Source: Pseudonocardiaceae bacterium (GTDB taxonomy: Bacteria > Actinomycetota > Actinomycetes > Mycobacteriales > Pseudonocardiaceae). From it: a stretch of DNA of 64,000 bases. Where the stretch lies: the NCBI GenBank assembly GCA_009379815.1, contig WHSY01000001.1, positions 63,323 to 127,322 of the forward strand. The letters are read 5' to 3'. Both the position numbers and the translations under genes were made by a program. Each line of letters opens with the position of its first letter. The first letter of the stretch is position 1. The notes under the pieces were generated by a model. That model made no database searches. It worked only from the letters and a program-made list of their open reading frames with translations, and was not told where the DNA came from. Below, piece after piece: positions 28,368-37,019 of the stretch.

Positions 28368-29036
28368 TCAGCCGTCGATCTCGATCAGCACGAGCGTGAC
28401 GTTGTCGATCCCGCCGTGTGCCATCGCGTCGTCGACCAGGCCGTCGCAGCTGCGCTCCAGGCCCTCGTCCGACGCCAGCTGCGCCGTGATGGCACCGTCG
28501 TCGACCATGTCGGTCAGACCGTCGGTGCACAGCAGGATCCGATCGCCGGCCGCCAGGTCGAACTGCGCGGTCTCGGGCGAGACGTCGCCGGGGGTGCCCA
28601 GCGCCTGCGTGAGGCGGCCGCCCCCGATCCGGTGATCGGCCGTGAGCCGGTGGAGCCGACCGGCGCGCAGCAGGTAGGCACGGCTGTCCCCGACGTGGGC
28701 GACCCACAGCTGCCGGTCGTCGGCGGAGAGCTGGGCCAGGACCGCGGTCGTCCCCATCCCGCTCCTGCCGGGATCCGTGGCGGCGGCTTCGAGCACAGCG
28801 TCGTGCGCGGCGTGCAGCGCGTCGCCCAGCGCGCGTCCGGGCTCGTGATCGCTGCTCGTCACCACGGCGGAGTGCGCGGCGCGCGCTGCCGTCCTACTGG
28901 CGACGTCGCCGGCCCGATGGCCGCCGAGCCCATCGGCGACGAGGAAGAACCTGCGGTCCTCGTCGACGAGCAGGTCGTCCTCGTTGCGCTCGCGGACCAG
29001 GCCGACCTCGGTCCTCGTCGCCACCTTCACCGGCAC
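28368..29036 (-). CDS. PP2C-family serine/threonine phosphatase
   Basis: 222 residues, a minimal PP2C domain without transmembrane segments. The metal-binding aspartates are in RERNEDDLL, VADGLGGHRAGD, HVGDSRAYLL and TDGLTD, and GIDNVTLVLIEI closes the domain. It should remove phosphate from Ser/Thr targets of Hanks-type kinases. No kinase or FHA gene is adjacent, unlike the pstP cluster, so it is probably a second, stand-alone phosphatase. It starts at ATG 29036. Confidence 0.92.
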   Translation of the reverse strand: MPVKVATRTEVGLVRERNEDDLLVDEDRRFFLVADGLGGHRAGDVASRTAARAAHSAVVTSSDHEPGRALGDALHAAHDAVLEAAATDPGRSGMGTTAVLAQLSADDRQLWVAHVGDSRAYLLRAGRLHRLTADHRIGGGRLTQALGTPGDVSPETAQFDLAAGDRILLCTDGLTDMVDDGAITAQLASDEGLERSCDGLVDDAMAHGGIDNVTLVLIEIDG

Positions 29037-29102
29037 CCACCTCCCGTCGTGCCCGACGGTAGCCGGTCGATGCCGGGGGCGGGACGGCGCTACGTCGGCC
29101 GC

Positions 29103-29363
29103 TCAGGCGACGTCGGTCCAGAAACCGGACACATCGCCGATTCCCGGCGGTCGATCACCCACACCGAACCCGGTGTCGTGCCACCAGCGGTGCAGGCACT
29201 CGGGGCACTGCAGGAAGATGTTGCGCCCGGCGGAGCCCAGCATGTAGCGCCAGTGCGTGTCGCAGGTCCTGCCCGCCCGGCACGTGGCGCAGTCGGCGGC
29301 GCCGGCGCAGCGCGGGCAGTCGAGCCACGCGCGGCGGGCGATGTCGGCGGCTGCGTCACGCAT
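29103..29363 (-). CDS. small cysteine-rich zinc-ribbon-like protein
   Basis: 86 residues, not recognised as a named family. Cysteines are arranged as CPRC, CATC, CDTH and CPEC, which could bind one or two zinc ions. The C-terminus has HRWWHDTGFG. Its start overlaps the stop of the gene to its right on the minus strand by 8 bases, so the two form a mini-operon. A role in DNA or protein binding is only a guess. Confidence 0.6.
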   Translation of the reverse strand: MRDAAADIARRAWLDCPRCAGAADCATCRAGRTCDTHWRYMLGSAGRNIFLQCPECLHRWWHDTGFGVGDRPPGIGDVSGFWTDVA

Positions 29364-29562
29364 CGATCAGGCCTTCGGCGACCAGCAGCTCGTAGACGGC
29401 CCGCTGCTGGGCATCGAGGCCGGAGTACAGCAGCCGGGCGGCCTCGACCTCCCCGGCGAGCGCGGCCGCAGGATCCCAGTCCTCGAACGCATCGAGCACG
29501 GCCCCGAGGCGCCGGGTTTCGTGGGCGGTCAGGTCGTAGTGGAATTCGAACATCATGGCCAT
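29356..29562 (-). CDS. small conserved actinobacterial protein (DUF6400-like)
   Basis: About 68 residues: MMFEFHYDLTAHETRRLG, then VLDAFEDWDPAAAL and LLYSGLDAQQRAVYELL. The spacing recalls small actinobacterial proteins of the DUF6400 type; that assignment is from memory and tentative. Start could be ATG 29562, 29556 or 29553; no clear ribosome binding site helps. The open frame further upstream looks non-coding. It is co-transcribed with the zinc-ribbon-like gene. Confidence 0.6.
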   Translation of the reverse strand: MAMMFEFHYDLTAHETRRLGAVLDAFEDWDPAAALAGEVEAARLLYSGLDAQQRAVYELLVAEGLIDA

Positions 29563-29659
29563 CACGGGGTCGGTGTCCGGTGTTGCACACCACATCGCCG
29601 GGCCGGGGTGAATGGTTACGTGGTTTGACCGGAGATCCCCGAGACGATGAGGTGGTTTC

Positions 29660-30882
29660 GTGACGAGGCGGGTGGTGGTCATCGGTGGCGACGCGGTCGG
29701 GATGGCCGCGGCCTCGCAGGCGCTGCGGCGCGCGGGCCGGGACTCGGTGGAGGTGGTGGCCTTCGAGCGCAGCCACCACGTGTCGTACTCGGCGTGCGGC
29801 ATCCCGTACTGGGTCGGTGGCGACGTCGACGGTCCGGACGCCCTGGTTGCCCGCACCGCGGCGGCTCATCGGGACAACGGGATCGACCTGCGGCTGCGCA
29901 CCGAGGTCACCGGCGTCGATCTGGGCGCCCGCACGGTCACGGCATGTGACGTCGACGGCGGTGCGAGCACCACGGTCGGCTTCGACGACCTCGTCGTCGC
30001 CACCGGGGCGGTGCCGGTGCGCCCGGACCTGCCCGGGGCGCACAGCCCGGGTGTCCACGGCGTGCAGACCCTCGACGACGGCGCCGGGGTGCTCGACGGG
30101 CTGGCGCGCCGGCCGCGGCGTGCGGTCGTCGTCGGCGGCGGCTATATCGGCGTCGAGATGGCCGAGGCGATGGTGCGCCGTGGCCTCCAGGTCACGTTGG
30201 TGGACCGGGCACCGGAGCCGATGACGACGCTCGACCCGGACATGGGCGCCCTGGTGCACGAGGCGATGGAGGGCATGGGCATCACGGTGCTGTCCGCGAC
30301 TGCGGTGTCCGGGTTCGAGACCGGCGACGACGGCCGGGTGGCCGCGGTGACCACCGCGCAGGGCACGCTGCCCGCCGACATCGTCGTGCTGGGGCTCGGG
30401 GTGCGGCCGAACACCGAGCTGGCCGGTGCGGCGGGGCTGCCCCTCGGCGAGTCCGGCGGCGTGCTGACCGATCTGCGGATGCGGGCCGCCGACGGCGTCT
30501 GGGCCGGCGGGGACTGCGTCGAGGTGTTGCACCGGGTGTCGCAGCGACGGGTGCACATCCCGCTCGGCACGCACGCCAACAAGCACGGCCGGGTGATCGG
30601 GATGAACCTCGGCGGCAGCTACGCCACCTTCCCCGGTGTGGTCGGCACCGCGGTCAGCAAGGTGTGTGACCTGGAGATCGCCCGCACCGGGCTGCTGGAG
30701 GCCGAGGCGGCTGCGGCCGGCTTCGAGCCGGTGAGCGTGACCGTGGAGTCGACCACCCGCGCGGGCTACTACCCGGGCACCACGCCGATCACCGTCAAGA
30801 TGATCTCGGCTACGCCCCGCCGTTCGCACCGGTCTGGGACCCGGTCCTGGTAGCCGCGCGCAAGGCTGCCGACGCGGTGTGA
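29660..30882 (+). pseudogene. CoA-disulfide reductase/NADH oxidase-type flavoprotein with internal deletion and frameshift
   Basis: The first 380 residues are normal for the family: VVVIGGDAVGMAAA, redox-active cysteine in SYSACGIPYW, VVVGGGYIGVEMAEA for NAD(P), and GVWAGGDCVEV. After TPITVKM the frame continues with a short unrelated tail and stops at 30853. The missing true C-terminus is found in another frame immediately after: GYAPPFAPVWDPVLVAARKA, ending at TGA 30882. About 45-50 residues of the dimerisation domain are therefore deleted out of frame, at a GATGAT microrepeat (near 30802). The original enzyme was probably about 445 residues. The truncated open frame is 29660-30853; activity is unlikely. 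Confidence 0.75.
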
Positions 30883-30920
30883 GCCCCTGTGACGCTACGG
30901 CGAGGCCAGGTAGCCCCGGC

Positions 30921-30991
30921 TGTCCGTGAACTGGACGCGGTGGGGATCACGCCGGCCGCTGACCCCCGTCACGGCGAGTTCACGGACGGCA
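30921..30991 (+). repeat. dispersed inverted repeat, copy 2
   Basis: Left arm TGTCCGTGAACTGGACGCGG continues with TGGGG; right arm GCGAGTTCACGGACGGCA ends at 30991. It lies between the broken flavoprotein gene and the MBL gene. It is related to copies at 19.5 and 46.4 kb. Confidence 0.75.
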
Positions 30992-31068
30992 CGGGGCGCC
31001 GGGTTGACCGGCTCCGAGCCGCGATCGTAGGTTGCGGTGAACTAACGCTCATGAGTGCGGAGGCCGGT

Positions 31069-31863
31069 ATGCGGGTCGGCGAGCTCGAGATCCTGCCGGT
31101 CGTCGACGGGATCGGCCGCGAGGATGCGCGGGAGGTGCTGTACCGGCCCGGGCACGACGACCCGTGGTCGTGCCACCACGACCAGCTCGACGCTCGGGGT
31201 GGGCTGGAGCTGACCCTGGGGGGCTTCCTGCTGCGCACAGGCGAGCGCACCGTCCTGGTCGACGCCGGTGTCGGGATGATCGACAACGGCAAGTACGCCG
31301 GCGGCGGGTTCCTCGACAGCCTCCGCGGGCACGGCGTCGAGCCGGCCGACGTCACCGACGTGGTGCTGACCCACCTGCACTTCGACCACGTGGGCTGGGC
31401 GACCCGCAAGGGCGAGATCGTCTTCCCGAACGCGACCTACCGGGTGCACGCGGCCGACTGGGCGCACTTCGTGGACAGCCCCGACGCCGACCCGGGTGCG
31501 GTGCGCAAGCTGTCGCCGCTGGCCGACCGGCTCGAGCCCTTCGACCACGACACGACGCTCGCGCCCGGGCTCGACGCTCGCCACGCCCCCGGGCACACTC
31601 CCGGCTCCACCGTCTACGTGGTCTCCGGCGCCGGGCAGCGGGCGCTGCTGCTCGGCGACGTGGCGCACTCGGTGGTCGAGCTGACCGAACCGGACTGGCA
31701 GGCGGTGTTCGACGTCGACCCGGGCGCCGCGCAGGCGGTGCGCAACGCGCTGGCCGACGAGGTCGCCGACACCCCGTATGCCGTGGCGGCGGCGCACTTC
31801 CCCGGCCTGCGCTTCGGCCGCATCGTCACCGTCTCGGGCCGGCGCGACTGGATCTACGTGTAG
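31069..31863 (+). CDS. metallo-beta-lactamase-fold hydrolase (1)
   Basis: 264 residues, quorum-quenching lactonase/AttM-like type of MBL fold. Metal ligands: HLHFDHVGW (H-x-H-x-DH), H in HAPGHTPGST, D in LLLGDVAHS and the late H in AAHFPGLRFG. ATG 31069 is preferred over ATG 31051 because ggagg sits 6 bases before it; the open frame extends further upstream through the repeat and is not coding there. It begins a run of same-strand genes leading into the molybdenum hydroxylase operon. Substrate (lactone or ester) unknown. Confidence 0.87.
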   Translation: MRVGELEILPVVDGIGREDAREVLYRPGHDDPWSCHHDQLDARGGLELTLGGFLLRTGERTVLVDAGVGMIDNGKYAGGGFLDSLRGHGVEPADVTDVVLTHLHFDHVGWATRKGEIVFPNATYRVHAADWAHFVDSPDADPGAVRKLSPLADRLEPFDHDTTLAPGLDARHAPGHTPGSTVYVVSGAGQRALLLGDVAHSVVELTEPDWQAVFDVDPGAAQAVRNALADEVADTPYAVAAAHFPGLRFGRIVTVSGRRDWIYV

Positions 31864-31879
31864 CGGGAGGATCGGTCAC

Positions 31880-32644
31880 ATGGACTTGCAGCTGTCAGGG
31901 GTGACCGTGCTCGTCACCGGCGCCGGGCAGGGCCTGGGTCGGGCCATCGGGATGGCGTTCGCGGCCGAGGGAGCCGACGTCGCGTTCCACCATCACTCGT
32001 CGGCCGAGGGTGCCGAGAAGGCCGCAGCCGAGGCGACCGAGCTCGGCGTGCGGGCCGTCGCGGTCGGGGGCGACCTGCGCGACCCCGACGCGGTGACCGC
32101 GCTGGCCGAGCGGGTGGAGTCCGAGCTCGGGCCGATCGGGGTGCTGGTCAACAACGCGGCGGCGACCAGGATGCAGCGCTTCCTGGATTCCGAGCCCGCC
32201 GACTGGGCGCCACAGGTCGACGTCACGGTCACCGGGACGCTGCAGCTCACCCACGCCGTCGCGAAGCGGATGGTCGAGCACGGCGGCGGGTCGATCGTGA
32301 ACCTCATGGGTGACTCCGGCCGGGTCGGCGAGTCCGGGCTGCTCGTCACCGCGAGCGCCCGGTCCTCGACGGTCGGGCTGACGAAGTCGCTGGCCAAGGA
32401 GCTCGCCCGGCACCGGATCCGCGCCAACGCGGTGTCGCTGGCGCTGGTACAGACCGACAACCTCGACTCCCACGCCGGCGGCACCGACGACGAGCGGATG
32501 GCCAAGATCCTGCGGCAGTACCCGCTGCGGCGCCTCGGCCGCCCGGCGGACGTCACCCCCACGATCCTGCTGCTGGCCTCCCCGCTGTCGTCGTGGACCA
32601 CCGGCCAGGTGGTCTCGGTCAACGGCGGCTACGCGATGCCATGA
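31880..32644 (+). CDS. SDR-family protein lacking the catalytic triad
   Basis: 254 residues with a good Rossmann fold: TGAGQGLGRAIG and LVNNAAATRM. In the active site, alignment to FabG places G, T and R where the catalytic Ser, Tyr and Lys should be (segment NLMGDSG and VTASARSSTVGLTK). The protein probably binds a nucleotide or substrate without normal SDR catalysis, or is a structural partner. cgggagg precedes ATG 31880, and its stop overlaps the start of the next gene (ATGA). It is the first gene of the molybdenum hydroxylase operon. Confidence 0.85.
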   Translation: MDLQLSGVTVLVTGAGQGLGRAIGMAFAAEGADVAFHHHSSAEGAEKAAAEATELGVRAVAVGGDLRDPDAVTALAERVESELGPIGVLVNNAAATRMQRFLDSEPADWAPQVDVTVTGTLQLTHAVAKRMVEHGGGSIVNLMGDSGRVGESGLLVTASARSSTVGLTKSLAKELARHRIRANAVSLALVQTDNLDSHAGGTDDERMAKILRQYPLRRLGRPADVTPTILLLASPLSSWTTGQVVSVNGGYAMP

Positions 32645-34971
32645 GCGAACCGACGACGTCATCCGCCGGCACCAGCGTCCGACGCAAGGAGGACGCCCGG
32701 CTGCTGACCGGCAACGGCCGCTACGTCTCCGACCTGACGCTGCCGCGGATGCGTCACGTGGCGTTCCTGCGCAGCCCGCTCGGGCACGCGCGGATCCGCG
32801 AGGTCGACACCTCCCGGGCACGAGCCATGCCCGGTGTCGACGCGGTCGTGACGGCTGCGACGCCCGGGTTCGCCGGTGTCGCACTGCGGGCGCAGTCGGC
32901 GCTGCCGTCGTATGTGGAGACCGACCAGCCCGTGCTCGCCGGCGAGAAGGCGCGCTTCTCCGGCGAGGCGGTCGCCGCGGTGGTCGCCCGCGACCGGTAC
33001 GTCGCCGAGGACGCCCTCGAGCTCATCGACGTGGAGTACGACGAGTTGCCCGTGACCGTCTGCGCGTGGGCCCCGCCGCAGCATCCGGTGCACCCGCAGG
33101 CGCCGGACAACGTCCTGCTGGAGCGAACCTTCACCGCGGGTGACGTCGACGCGGCCTTCGACCGCGCCGACGTGGTCGTCGAGCGTGACCTGACCACCAA
33201 CCGGCACGGCGGCAACCCGATCGAGTGCCGCGCGGGCGTCGCGCGCTGGGAAGCCGCCGACCGCAGGCTCACGTTCTGGTCGGGCACCCAGGTGCCGCAC
33301 ATCGTGCGCACCGTGCTCGCCGAGCTGCTCGACCTGCCCGAGAGCAACGTCCGGGTGATCGCACCGGACGTCGGCGGCGGGTTCGGGGTCAAGGCCGTCG
33401 TCTACCCCGAGGACCTGGCGCTGTGCCTGCTCGCCCGGCAGCTGCCCGGGGTGGCGGTGAAGTGGGTGGAGGACCGCGCCGAGCACCTGCTCGCCGCCAC
33501 GCACGCCCGCGACCATCGCTACCGGCTCCGCGCCGGGTTCACCGCCGACGGCAGGCTGCTCGCGCTGGATGCCGACGTCACCTGCAACGTCGGCGCCTAC
33601 TCCGTCTATCCGTGGACCGCCGGGATCGAGCCGCTGATGGCGGGCGGGCTGCTGACCGGGCCCTACCGGCTCGACGACTACCGCGCCACGGTGCGCGGCG
33701 TCGCCACCAACACCGCACCGTCGGGCCCGTACCGCGGCGTCGCCCGCCCGGCCAGCGTCTTCGCGATGGAGACCATCATGGACACTGCGGCGCGGCGACT
33801 CGGTATATCCACTGTGGATATCCGTGACCGCAACCTGATCCGCCCCGAGGACGTCCCCTACCGGATGCCGTCCAAGCTGGTCGACGACTCCGGGCAGTAC
33901 GGCCAGTGCCTGGCGCGCGCGCTCGAGCTCTTCGGGCTCGATGAGTTCCGCGCCGAGCAGCAGCGCCGCCGGGTTGCCAGGCAGCCGCCGATCGGGATGG
34001 GCGTGGCCTGCTACAACGAGCTCACCGGGCTCGGGCGGGCCGCGTCGGCCGGGCCGCGGATGCCGTTTCGCACCGGTCACGACGCCTGCACGGTGCGGGT
34101 GAACCCGGACGGGCGGGTGGTCGTGTTCAGCGGTGTCACCTCGCAGGGCCAGGGCCTCGAGACCACCGTCGCCCAGATCGTCGCCGACGGTCTCGGCGTC
34201 GGCTACGACGACGTCGAGGTCCGCTTCGGTGACACGACCGAGTCGCTGTGGGGCTTCGGCGCCTTCTCCTCACGGCAGGCGGTGATCGGCGGCGGGGCCG
34301 CGAACCTCGCCGCGACCGCCGTCAAGGACAAGGTGCTCGAGCTCGCCGCGGGCCTGCTGGAGGCCGAGCCCTCCGACCTGGCGCTGCACGACGGCGAGGT
34401 CAGCGTGGCCGGGCAGCGCGAGCCACGGCTGTCGCTGGCCGAGATCGCCCGCGTCGCCTACCTGGAGACCCACCGGCTGCCGGACGGCATCGACCCCGGC
34501 CTCGACGCCACGCGGTTCTACGACCCGATCCGCGGCGCCTTCGCGGCAGGCGCGCAGGTCGCCACCGTCGAGATCGACCGGTCCACCGGGCAACTGCGCA
34601 TCCTGGCATGGGTGTGCGTCGAGGACGCCGGGAACGTGATCCACCCGAAGATCGTGGAAGGCCAGATCGCAGGTGCGATCGCGCAGGGGATCGGTGGAGC
34701 GCTCTACGAACACCTCGTCTACGACGACGCGGGCAACCTGTCCACCGGCACGCTGCTGGACTACCTGATGCCCACCAGCGCGGAGGTGCCGGACCTGGTG
34801 ATCGACCACATCTGCGAGCCCGCGGCCAACCCGCTCGGCGTCCGCGGCGTGGGCGAGGGTGGCACGCTCGCGCCCAACGCGGTGCTCGCCGGTGCGGTCG
34901 CCGACGCGCTCGGTATCGAGATCGATGACCTGCCGGTGACACCCGCCGCGGTGTGGAAGGGACTCACATGA
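32641..34971 (+). CDS. xanthine dehydrogenase-family molybdopterin subunit (large)
   Basis: 776-residue molybdenum-binding subunit. RRKEDARLLTGNGRY at the start is the common N-terminal motif, DVGGGFGVK the first Mo-cofactor loop, SQGQGLETT a later one, and RGVGEGG near the C-terminus carries the active-site glutamate. The CO dehydrogenase loop with selanyl-cysteine is absent (GPYRGVARP instead), so this is not a CO dehydrogenase. It works with the FAD and [2Fe-2S] subunits at 35.7-37.0 kb to hydroxylate an aromatic, heterocyclic or aldehyde substrate. Confidence 0.95.
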   Translation: MSEPTTSSAGTSVRRKEDARLLTGNGRYVSDLTLPRMRHVAFLRSPLGHARIREVDTSRARAMPGVDAVVTAATPGFAGVALRAQSALPSYVETDQPVLAGEKARFSGEAVAAVVARDRYVAEDALELIDVEYDELPVTVCAWAPPQHPVHPQAPDNVLLERTFTAGDVDAAFDRADVVVERDLTTNRHGGNPIECRAGVARWEAADRRLTFWSGTQVPHIVRTVLAELLDLPESNVRVIAPDVGGGFGVKAVVYPEDLALCLLARQLPGVAVKWVEDRAEHLLAATHARDHRYRLRAGFTADGRLLALDADVTCNVGAYSVYPWTAGIEPLMAGGLLTGPYRLDDYRATVRGVATNTAPSGPYRGVARPASVFAMETIMDTAARRLGISTVDIRDRNLIRPEDVPYRMPSKLVDDSGQYGQCLARALELFGLDEFRAEQQRRRVARQPPIGMGVACYNELTGLGRAASAGPRMPFRTGHDACTVRVNPDGRVVVFSGVTSQGQGLETTVAQIVADGLGVGYDDVEVRFGDTTESLWGFGAFSSRQAVIGGGAANLAATAVKDKVLELAAGLLEAEPSDLALHDGEVSVAGQREPRLSLAEIARVAYLETHRLPDGIDPGLDATRFYDPIRGAFAAGAQVATVEIDRSTGQLRILAWVCVEDAGNVIHPKIVEGQIAGAIAQGIGGALYEHLVYDDAGNLSTGTLLDYLMPTSAEVPDLVIDHICEPAANPLGVRGVGEGGTLAPNAVLAGAVADALGIEIDDLPVTPAAVWKGLT

Positions 34972-35705
34972 TCAACGTCGAGACGGCGGATGCCGTCGGG
35001 CTCATCGAGCTGGACCGGCAGGAGCGGCGCAACGCCCTCGACCTCGAGCACTGCGAGGCGCTGCGCGACGCCGTGACCCGCACGGTCGCCGAGGGCGCGC
35101 GAGCGCTGGTCGTCAGCGGCGCCGGGACCAGCTTCTGCTCGGGGGCCGACTTCGGTCAGGTCTACGGCGACGGCTTCCGCACCGCGCTCTACGCCGCGCT
35201 GCACGCGCTGACCGATGCTCCGGTGCCGGTGATCGCAGCGGTCAACGGCCCGGCGATCGGGGCGGGAACCCAGCTGGCGATCGCCTGCGACCTGCGGGTG
35301 GTGGCCGACGAGGCGGTCTTCGCCGTGCCCACCGCGCGGATCGGCCTGGCCGTCGACCCCTGGACGGTACGGCGGCTGGCGCTGCTCGCAGGTGGCGGCG
35401 CTGCCCGGGCGATGTTGCTGGGCTGCGACCAGCTCGACGCGCAGCGGGCGCACGGCCTCGGGCTGGCCGACCGGCTCGGCGACCGGGACGCTGCCGTGGC
35501 GTGGGCCACCTCGATCGCCTCGCTCGCGCCGCTGTCGCTGTCGTACTCCAAGCGTGCCCTGACCGACCTGTTCGAGCCCGGCACCGACGCCACCGACGCT
35601 ACCGGGCTGTTCGAGGCGTTCGAGGCGTGCTGGACCAGCGAGGACGTCGCCGAGAGCAAGCGTGCCCGCGCCGAGCAGCGCTCCCCACGCTTCTCGGGGC
35701 GGTGA
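34968..35705 (+). CDS. enoyl-CoA hydratase/isomerase (2)
   Basis: 245-residue crotonase-fold protein: SFCSGADFGQV and AAVNGPAIGAGTQLAIACD form the oxyanion hole. The usual catalytic acid position is hard to place (PTARIGLAVDPWT), so it may be an isomerase or a lyase. It is inserted between the large and FAD subunits of a molybdenum hydroxylase, with ATGA overlap to the former. That suggests the hydroxylase acts on a CoA thioester, as 4-hydroxybenzoyl-CoA reductase does; this is inference from context. Confidence 0.9.
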   Translation: MINVETADAVGLIELDRQERRNALDLEHCEALRDAVTRTVAEGARALVVSGAGTSFCSGADFGQVYGDGFRTALYAALHALTDAPVPVIAAVNGPAIGAGTQLAIACDLRVVADEAVFAVPTARIGLAVDPWTVRRLALLAGGGAARAMLLGCDQLDAQRAHGLGLADRLGDRDAAVAWATSIASLAPLSLSYSKRALTDLFEPGTDATDATGLFEAFEACWTSEDVAESKRARAEQRSPRFSGR

Positions 35706-35706
35706 C

Positions 35707-36540
35707 GTGAAACCCGGGCGCTTCGAGTATCTGCGCGCCGCCGGTGTCGCGGAGGCGGTGCGTGCCCTGGTGGAGGCGGGCGGCGACGGCAAGCTGCTGG
35801 CCGGCGGGCAGAGCCTGGTGCCGTTGCTGTCGATGCGGCTGTCGAGGCCGGCGGTGGTGGTCGACATCAACCGGATCCCGGACCTTGCCGGGATCGACGG
35901 GACCGACGGGACGGCGCCGTCGGTGCTGCGCGTGGGTGCCATGACCCGGCACGCCGCGCTGGTCGAGCAGCGCAGCCACCCGCTGCTGGCGGAGGCGGCG
36001 CGGTGGATCGGGCATGCGGCGATCCGGTCCCGCGGCACCCTGGGCGGCAGCCTCGCCCACGCCGACCCCGCGGCCGAGCTGCCCGCCGTCGCGGTGGCGA
36101 CAGGTGCCGTCGCGCACGTCACCGGCCCGGACGGCGAGCGCACCGTCGCGGCGGACGGGCTGTTCGACGGGCCGCTGATGACCGCACTGCAGGAGTACGA
36201 GGTGCTCACCGCCGTCGATCTGCCCGTGCCGTCGCGGTGGGGGTTCGCCGAGCTCGCCCGCCGCCACGGCGACTTCGCGCTGGTGCTGGCCGTCGTAGCC
36301 GAGGTCGACGGGCGTTGGCGGATCGCCGTCGGCGGCGTCGCTGGCACGCCGCAGCGGCTCGCCTGCGCCGAGGCGCTGCTCAACGGCGACGGCGCTACCC
36401 CGGCCGAGGTGGCCGAGGCGGCGGCTACCGAGGTGCGGCCCGGAAGCGACGTCCACGCGCCGGCGCGGTACCGCCAGGCGATCACCGGAGAGCTGGTGCG
36501 CCGCGCCCTGGCCCGGGCGGACGCGGAGGTGATGTCGTGA
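35707..36540 (+). CDS. molybdenum hydroxylase FAD-binding subunit (medium)
   Basis: 277 residues; FEYLRAAGVAEAV at the start, then the FAD motifs LLAGGQSLVPLLSMRL and TLGGSLAHADPAAELP, as in CoxM/XdhB-type proteins. It transfers electrons from the iron-sulfur subunit to an acceptor. The GTG start at 35707 follows the previous stop directly. Its own stop overlaps the start of the [2Fe-2S] gene (GTGA), a sign of stoichiometric translation. Confidence 0.94.
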   Translation: MKPGRFEYLRAAGVAEAVRALVEAGGDGKLLAGGQSLVPLLSMRLSRPAVVVDINRIPDLAGIDGTDGTAPSVLRVGAMTRHAALVEQRSHPLLAEAARWIGHAAIRSRGTLGGSLAHADPAAELPAVAVATGAVAHVTGPDGERTVAADGLFDGPLMTALQEYEVLTAVDLPVPSRWGFAELARRHGDFALVLAVVAEVDGRWRIAVGGVAGTPQRLACAEALLNGDGATPAEVAEAAATEVRPGSDVHAPARYRQAITGELVRRALARADAEVMS

Positions 36541-37019
36541 AGGTCGGCATGACGGTCAACGGGGTCGGCGAGCAGGTGGACGTCGAGCCCCGGCGCACCC
36601 TGGCCGACGCGCTGCGTGAGGACCTCGCGCTGACCGGTACCCACCTGGGATGCGAGCACGGTGTCTGCGGGGCCTGCACGGTGCTGGTCGACGGGCAGCC
36701 GGTGCGGGCGTGCCTGATGTTCGCGGTGCAGGCCGAGGGCGCCTCGGTGGTGACCGTCGAGGGCCTGGCCGGCGTGGACGGCACGCTGCACCCGCTGCAG
36801 CGGGCGTTCTCGGAGCACCACGGCCTGCAGTGCGGGTTCTGCACCTCGGGGATGCTGATGTCGGCGCTGCACCTGCTGCGCACCGAGCCGAACCCCGGCC
36901 GCGAGCGGGTGCGCGAGGAGCTGGCCGGCAACCTGTGCCGCTGCACCGGCTACGCCGGCATCATCGATGCTGTGGTGGCCGCCGCAGCCGAGCTGGGCAC
37001 GACCCTACGGGAGCCGTGA
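36537..37019 (+). CDS. molybdenum hydroxylase [2Fe-2S] subunit (small)
   Basis: 160 residues with both clusters: plant-type ligands C39, C44, C47 and C59 (CEHGVCGACT), and the second set C99, C102, C134 and C136 (CGFCTSGM, CRCTGY). It relays electrons from the molybdenum centre to FAD. GTG start overlaps the preceding stop. Its 3' end overlaps the convergent acyl-CoA ligase gene by 15 bases, so transcription of the two operons meets here. Confidence 0.96.
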   Translation: MKVGMTVNGVGEQVDVEPRRTLADALREDLALTGTHLGCEHGVCGACTVLVDGQPVRACLMFAVQAEGASVVTVEGLAGVDGTLHPLQRAFSEHHGLQCGFCTSGMLMSALHLLRTEPNPGRERVREELAGNLCRCTGYAGIIDAVVAAAAELGTTLREP

